NCBI GenBank assembly: GCA_025800145.1
Contig: JAOXSH010000017.1
Coordinates: forward strand, 1-64,000
Length of the DNA stretch: 64,000 nucleotides
Direction of reading: 5' to 3'
From: Cohaesibacter sp.
Lineage (GTDB): Bacteria; Pseudomonadota; Alphaproteobacteria; Rhizobiales; Cohaesibacteraceae
Every line of letters begins with the position of its first letter. The stretch's first letter is position 1. Below the pieces are notes generated by a model. That model did no database searches. It had not been told where the DNA came from and saw nothing but the letters and a program-made list of their open reading frames with translations. This document shows positions 60,520 through 64,000 of the stretch, in pieces. The translations under genes were made by a program, and so were the position numbers.

Positions 60520-60846
60520 ATGCGCTATTATCGTGCGAAACAGTTTAATGCACAAAAAGCGTGGGACGCACAGGATATTGCCATCATTGAAGGGGCGAGC
60601 GTCCGGCTCCATTGGAGTGACCAGCCCTATATTTGGCATAAAAATGACGGGCAGGAAGTTTTCGTCGTGCTGGATGGATGCGTTGTGATGAAAAGCCGAT
60701 CTAAAGATGAGAGCGGTCATTGGCAAATCAAAGAGCGGCAGATGCATATTGGCGATATTTGCCATGCGCAAGAGGGGGATGAGCATGTGGCCCATCCGCA
60801 AGGCCCGGCCAGAATGCTGGTCATTGAGAAAGTTGGAACGGTTTGA
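60520..60846 (+). CDS. small cupin-fold protein
   Basis: The 108-residue protein is a single cupin barrel: VRLHWSDQPYIWHKNDGQEV, FVVLDGCVVMKSRSKDES, and the second motif GDICHAQEGDEHVAHPQGPA with likely metal-binding His residues. Substrate is unknown. ATG 60520 follows GAAAGGAAAC. It is divergent from the Lrp-type regulator, which may control it. Confidence 0.75.
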   Translation: MRYYRAKQFNAQKAWDAQDIAIIEGASVRLHWSDQPYIWHKNDGQEVFVVLDGCVVMKSRSKDESGHWQIKERQMHIGDICHAQEGDEHVAHPQGPARMLVIEKVGTV

Positions 60847-61230
60847 TCCAATCGCAAACCAACGTCTTAAAACAAGGCGCACAGAGAGGTGGATAAAAGA
60901 GAGGCGGATAAAATAGAAATCAAAACAAGAGAAGGAGTGCTGTTAAAGCACTCCCCTTCAATGAGTCCCCACAAAATTGAAGCTCTTGTCCTAATTGGAT
61001 TATGAAGCACAAATTACCGACATTTGGTAAATTTAACAAGTTTAAATATCCATGTCGTTCATAAATGCATCTGGAGCTGTGTTCAAAGCCGATACCAAGC
61101 TATGGGAACAGTGCAAGGTGCAAAGTCCACAGAGTGAGTAGAATATTTTGCTGATTATAAAAAACTTGCTCTTGCAGGAATTGCCGTTAGGCTCGCAGCT
61201 ATAAAGAGGATAACAAAGGCTAATTTTCAA
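60847..61230. other. intergenic region with a terminator-like hairpin
   Basis: GGAGTGCT (60934-60941) and AGCACTCC (60947-60954) form a stem with a short loop after the cupin gene, followed by CCTTC, so termination is plausible but weak. The rest, to 61230, shows no coding signal. Confidence 0.45.
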
Positions 61231-61833
61231 ATGCTTTCTGCCCCTGCTCCACGGGCTTGGCAGCGTATGCTGTCCGGTCGTAGACTTGATTTGCTGGATC
61301 CATCCCCCTTCGATATTGAGATTGAAGATATCGCCCATGGTTTGGCACGGGTTGCCAGATGGAATGGCCAAACGATCGGCAATGCTCCTTTCTCAGTCGC
61401 GCAGCATAGTCTGATTGTGGAGCAAATTCTTGACCATTTATATGACGATTTGCCAGCCCATGAGCGTTTGATGGCCTTGTTGCATGATGGGCCTGAATAT
61501 GTGATTGGCGATATGATCTCGCCGTTTAAAACCGCGATTGGCACGGATTATAAAAAGATCGAAGAACGCTTGGAGGTCGCCATTCATTTGCGCTTTGGCC
61601 TGCCTGCCCATCCGTGCGCCCGACTCAAGAAGCAAATCAAAAAGGCGGACCGGATCTCGGCCTATTTCGAAGCCATCCATCTGGCCGGGTTTGAGATGGA
61701 CGAAGCGGCAGATCTATTTGGCAGACCAAGCGCAATAACAGCGCAATGTCTGGATTTCACCCCTTGGGATACACAAAAAGCAGAGACGACATTTCTGGAT
61801 CGCTTTGCACAATTGGCAGCGCACATAGGATGA
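61231..61833 (+). CDS. HD-domain phosphohydrolase (YfbR-like)
   Basis: The 200-residue protein has an HD-domain metal site: FSVAQHSLIVEQILDHLYDD, then RLMALLHDGPEYVIGDMISP, with H, HD and a distal D in KKADRISAYFEAIHLAGFEM. It resembles the YfbR 5'-deoxynucleotidase group and phosphohydrolases of unknown substrate. Start ATG 61231 follows a weak ribosome site. It is followed by a protein tyrosine phosphatase-like gene on the same strand, 115 bp away. Confidence 0.8.
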   Translation: MLSAPAPRAWQRMLSGRRLDLLDPSPFDIEIEDIAHGLARVARWNGQTIGNAPFSVAQHSLIVEQILDHLYDDLPAHERLMALLHDGPEYVIGDMISPFKTAIGTDYKKIEERLEVAIHLRFGLPAHPCARLKKQIKKADRISAYFEAIHLAGFEMDEAADLFGRPSAITAQCLDFTPWDTQKAETTFLDRFAQLAAHIG

Positions 61834-61948
61834 AGGGGCGATACAGAGAGATAACACTGGACAGTGCTGATGTGACAAGACATCCTGTTGGCATCGGGAT
61901 ATGATCTGCCAAAACGATATGCTGCTTTGAAATACAGGATGATGCTTC

Positions 61949-62461
61949 ATGCTTTATGTTTGTTCGCTTGCCAGAATGCCGGAACTGGTCGAGAGACTTG
62001 GCGCAAGCCATCTGGTCAGTGTCCTTAACAGCGATATGGAAGTAAAGCGCCCGAAGCGCATCGATGAGAAGGATCATCTCTTTTTGGGCATGAATGATAT
62101 TGTTGTCGAAACGCCGGGCTTTGAAATGGGCAGCAAACATCAGGTCAAAACATTGATTTCTTTCATCCGCAATTGGGATCAGAGCGCCCCTTTGGTCCTG
62201 CATTGCTGGGCAGGGGTGAGCCGCTCCACGGCCTCGGCCTATATTGCCGCTTGCGCCCTGAACCCAGATATGGATGAGACGCAAATCGCCAAAGATTTGC
62301 GTCAGGCTTCCCCCTCTGCCACACCCAATCTTTTGCTGGTCTCGCTGGCCGATGACCTTCTAAAGCGTCAGGGGCGCATGGTGGCTGCCATTGAGGCCAT
62401 CGGCCGTGGGGCCTATTGTTATGAAGGCGATATTTTTGCAATGCCTCATATTAGGACGTAA
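61949..62461 (+). CDS. protein tyrosine phosphatase-like protein
   Basis: The 170-residue protein has a cysteine-dependent phosphatase P-loop LVLHCWAGVSRSTASAYIAA (H-C-x5-R-S) near residue 88 and an upstream Asp in the DMEVKRPKRIDEKDHLF region. It belongs to the small alphaproteobacterial 'tyrosine protein phosphatase' group whose substrate is not known. It lies between an HD phosphohydrolase and a histidine phosphatase. Confidence 0.8.
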   Translation: MLYVCSLARMPELVERLGASHLVSVLNSDMEVKRPKRIDEKDHLFLGMNDIVVETPGFEMGSKHQVKTLISFIRNWDQSAPLVLHCWAGVSRSTASAYIAACALNPDMDETQIAKDLRQASPSATPNLLLVSLADDLLKRQGRMVAAIEAIGRGAYCYEGDIFAMPHIRT

Positions 62462-62784
62462 ACTCATAAATCTGGTGCATTTGGTAGAGGCTTATTTTTT
62501 CTCTCACTAGGAATAAGGATGCAAACAATGTGCTTCATTTTCAAATCCTTACGACGACGTGAGAGAAAAAATAAGCCCTATCCGACGAACGTTTAAATGG
62601 TCGCGCTCTCGCTTTGTCCTCCCCTTGGGTTGGTGGGCGGCAAGGTGAAAAGAAAAATGTTTGAATGGGCAACCAGCCCATCAATTCCCGGGACTAAACA
62701 TCTAGTGCTGCACCAACGCCATGAGCGAACGTGGTTCCAGAGAGAGAATGCGCCCTAAAAAGCAATGAAAAGGCAAATGTAACA
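62462..62784. other. intergenic region with a family C hairpin
   Basis: The gap contains the hairpin at 62489-62577. A further weak dyad (ATGTTT/AAACAT with inner GGGC/GCCC) lies at about 62658-62702. No gene was recognised. Confidence 0.45.
62489..62577. repeat. repeat family C hairpin, copy 2
   Basis: The outer arms GGCTTATTTTTTCTCTCAC (62489-62507) and its perfect complement (62559-62577) enclose inner arms AAGGAT (62515-62520) and ATCCTT (62545-62550). The loop has ACAATGTGCTTCATTTTCAA, and ACGACG follows. The loop matches copy 1 at 47853-47950 at 19 of 20 bases, while outer and inner stems are different. Confidence 0.8.
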
Positions 62785-63369
62785 ATGGTTTCTTTCCCCA
62801 TCTATTTCATTCGTCATGGTCAGACGGATTGGAACAAGGAATTGCGCTTTCAAGGCCAGCAGGACATCCCAATCAACGAAACAGGGCGCGCACAAGCCAT
62901 GCGAAATGGCCGGGTTTTGGCGCAATCCCTGAAAGATCTCAAAGGCCTGTCTGTCTATGTCAGTCCTTTGGGCCGCACGCAGCAGACATTTGAGCTGGTT
63001 TTGGAGGCAGGGGGCTTTGAAAAGCCGGATGTGATCTATGACGAGCGCCTTTTGGAAATAAGTTTTGGCGATTGGGAAGGCATCACCCGTGATGAATTGC
63101 TAAAGCGCTTGCCGGGTCAGATTGAAGATCGTGACAAGGCCAAATGGTTCAACATTCCCCCAAATGGTGAGAGCTATGATATGCTGGCAGAGCGTGTGCG
63201 ATTATGGCTTGAGGAGCAAACGGGGCCCTGTTTGGTGGTCGCTCATGGGGGAATAATGAGAGTTTTGCGCTATTGGCTGGAAAATTTGCCAAAGCAGGAA
63301 GCCGTAAAATTCAGTCCTCCCCAAGATCAAATCCTTCATTGGGATGGCCAGCGCGTCAATTGGCTATAA
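62785..63369 (+). CDS. histidine phosphatase family protein (phosphoglycerate mutase-like)
   Basis: The 194-residue protein has the histidine phosphatase signature FPIYFIRHGQTDWNKELRFQ with catalytic His, a second arginine region (YVSPLGRTQQTFELVL), the acid/base region EISFGDWEGITRDELLKRLP, and LVVAHGGIMRVLRYWL with the second catalytic His. The substrate could be a sugar phosphate or nucleotide and is not predictable. I prefer ATG 62785 over the longer upstream start at 62731. Confidence 0.88.
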   Translation: MVSFPIYFIRHGQTDWNKELRFQGQQDIPINETGRAQAMRNGRVLAQSLKDLKGLSVYVSPLGRTQQTFELVLEAGGFEKPDVIYDERLLEISFGDWEGITRDELLKRLPGQIEDRDKAKWFNIPPNGESYDMLAERVRLWLEEQTGPCLVVAHGGIMRVLRYWLENLPKQEAVKFSPPQDQILHWDGQRVNWL

Positions 63370-63570
63370 GCTTATTTCAGAGAAAAATTACCCTTTTGCG
63401 GGTCATAAGTTCAATAATATCAAAGCCTTGAATATTTGATTCAAATTTTCATCAAATATGCTTAAAAACCGCGCCCCAAAACATAGAAACCGGCAATCTC
63501 TGCCTGCTATACCAAGGCAAGGATGAGACTCTCGCAACAGAGACAGATCGAAAGTCGGGGTATGGACGTT

Positions 63571-64000
63571 ATGAAAAAGGCAAACAAATCACTGCTCAAT
63601 GCAGTGTCTGCTTTTCTGTGCTGCAATATGGCTTTGATGCAGGCTCAACCTGTCGCAGCTTTTCAATTGTCTTCAAATCTGGCTAACCGAACCTTGGTTT
63701 GCAAAGGTGGATCGGAAAATAGAGGCGCAGATTACCGTTTTTTGACAAAAGCGTCTGTCATTGAGCGCGTCGACGGCAGATTTCCCAATCAAAAAGTATA
63801 TTTCCCCTTGGGGGCAGGGCATCAGGGGCAATTGCAAAGCCACTGGAGCTATGAAACCCTCAGTCAGGAAGACGGGCGCCATGTGTTGCTCTATGAGCGG
63901 CTTTCACTACGCTCCCCTGTTCAGACCCAGCATATATATCGCACTTACGAGCTCTTCTCTCAAAACAATAAGGTCTATGTCACCATTTATGATGGAGTGA
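63571..64000 (+). CDS. secreted protein of unknown function, cut by the window edge
   Basis: The frame is open from ATG 63571 to the last base of the window without a stop (143 codons). It begins with a signal peptide (MKKANKSLLNAVSAFLCCNM, cleaved near MQAQPVAA). The mature part has the segments TLVCKGGSENRGADYRFLTK and GQLQSHWSYETLSQEDGRHV and looks like a beta-rich periplasmic domain. No family recognised. A GGGG stretch 10 bases ahead favours 63571 over ATG 63562. Confidence 0.65.
   Translation, partial: MKKANKSLLNAVSAFLCCNMALMQAQPVAAFQLSSNLANRTLVCKGGSENRGADYRFLTKASVIERVDGRFPNQKVYFPLGAGHQGQLQSHWSYETLSQEDGRHVLLYERLSLRSPVQTQHIYRTYELFSQNNKVYVTIYDGV

Noticed and set aside
1-64000. tRNA, rRNA or known riboswitch genes
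   Set aside because: I looked for TTCGAATC-type T-loops, rRNA-like conserved stretches and common riboswitch cores and saw none that held up.

Overview
The window reads as chromosome of a mid-GC alphaproteobacterium, most likely of the order Hyphomicrobiales (rhizobial branch). The reasons are the gene orders ppiD-trpD-trpC-moaC-moeA, tpiA-secG-pyrG-kdsA and carA/yqeY-dnaG-rpoD, the DUF2849-cysI-cysH-DUF934 sulfur operon, a DnaG zinc site degenerated as in rhizobia, an Irr-type iron-control box before fbpA, and AGCATG-type palindromes. I cannot name the genus. No rRNA or tRNA gene was seen.

Layout. 1-4640 is a decaying region: a 5'-truncated nitrilase-like gene, a siderophore-interacting protein, a cysteine synthase gene with two in-frame stops, and a kbl/tdh remnant fused by an internal deletion, with MITE-like repeats between them. 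4995-12430 holds an N-formylglutamate amidohydrolase, a complete peptide/opine-type ABC transporter (binding protein, two permeases, fused double ATPase) and a LysR regulator. 12582-17640 has a Tad/vWA protein, a full MITE, an IS66 wreck with a pRiA4b ORF-3-like passenger that destroyed a metallo-beta-lactamase-fold gene, and a TetR regulator. 17657-25900 is an oxalate/formate-type unit: two-component system, OFA-family transporter, YdeP-like molybdopterin oxidoreductase and a small overlapping gene. 26353-29647 is assimilatory sulfate reduction. 29685-35430 is molybdenum cofactor (moeA, moaC), tryptophan (trpC, trpD) and PpiD. 35686-39912 is tpiA, secG, pyrG, kdsA. 40088-42685 is repeat-rich with a SIMPL protein and a membrane/coiled-coil gene bracketed by inverted MITE ends. 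42772-49737 is rpoD, dnaG, yqeY, carA. 49738-53610 has repeats, an XRE-type regulator with three phased operators, DUF2306 and AsmA. 53964-59597 is a CoA-transferase pair and a ferric-iron uptake system. 59937-64000 has an Lrp regulator, a cupin and three phosphatase-type enzymes, ending in a partial secreted protein.

Three dispersed repeat families (A: ATACCAACGGCAT-ended MITEs, some with tandem 57-bp units; B: GCCCGATTTAAAAGTC hairpins; C: hairpins with a conserved 20-nt loop and different stems) explain most of the non-coding structure. Family A ends repeatedly sit on, or supply, the stop codons of neighbouring genes.

The most unusual signal is the 711-bp gap between fbpA and fbpB. There, four hairpins with unrelated stems all present the same 7-mer in their loops (AGGACCA on +, TGGTCCT on -), next to a strong minus-strand terminator. 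This looks like an undescribed structured RNA in the 3' region of an iron-transport transcript.
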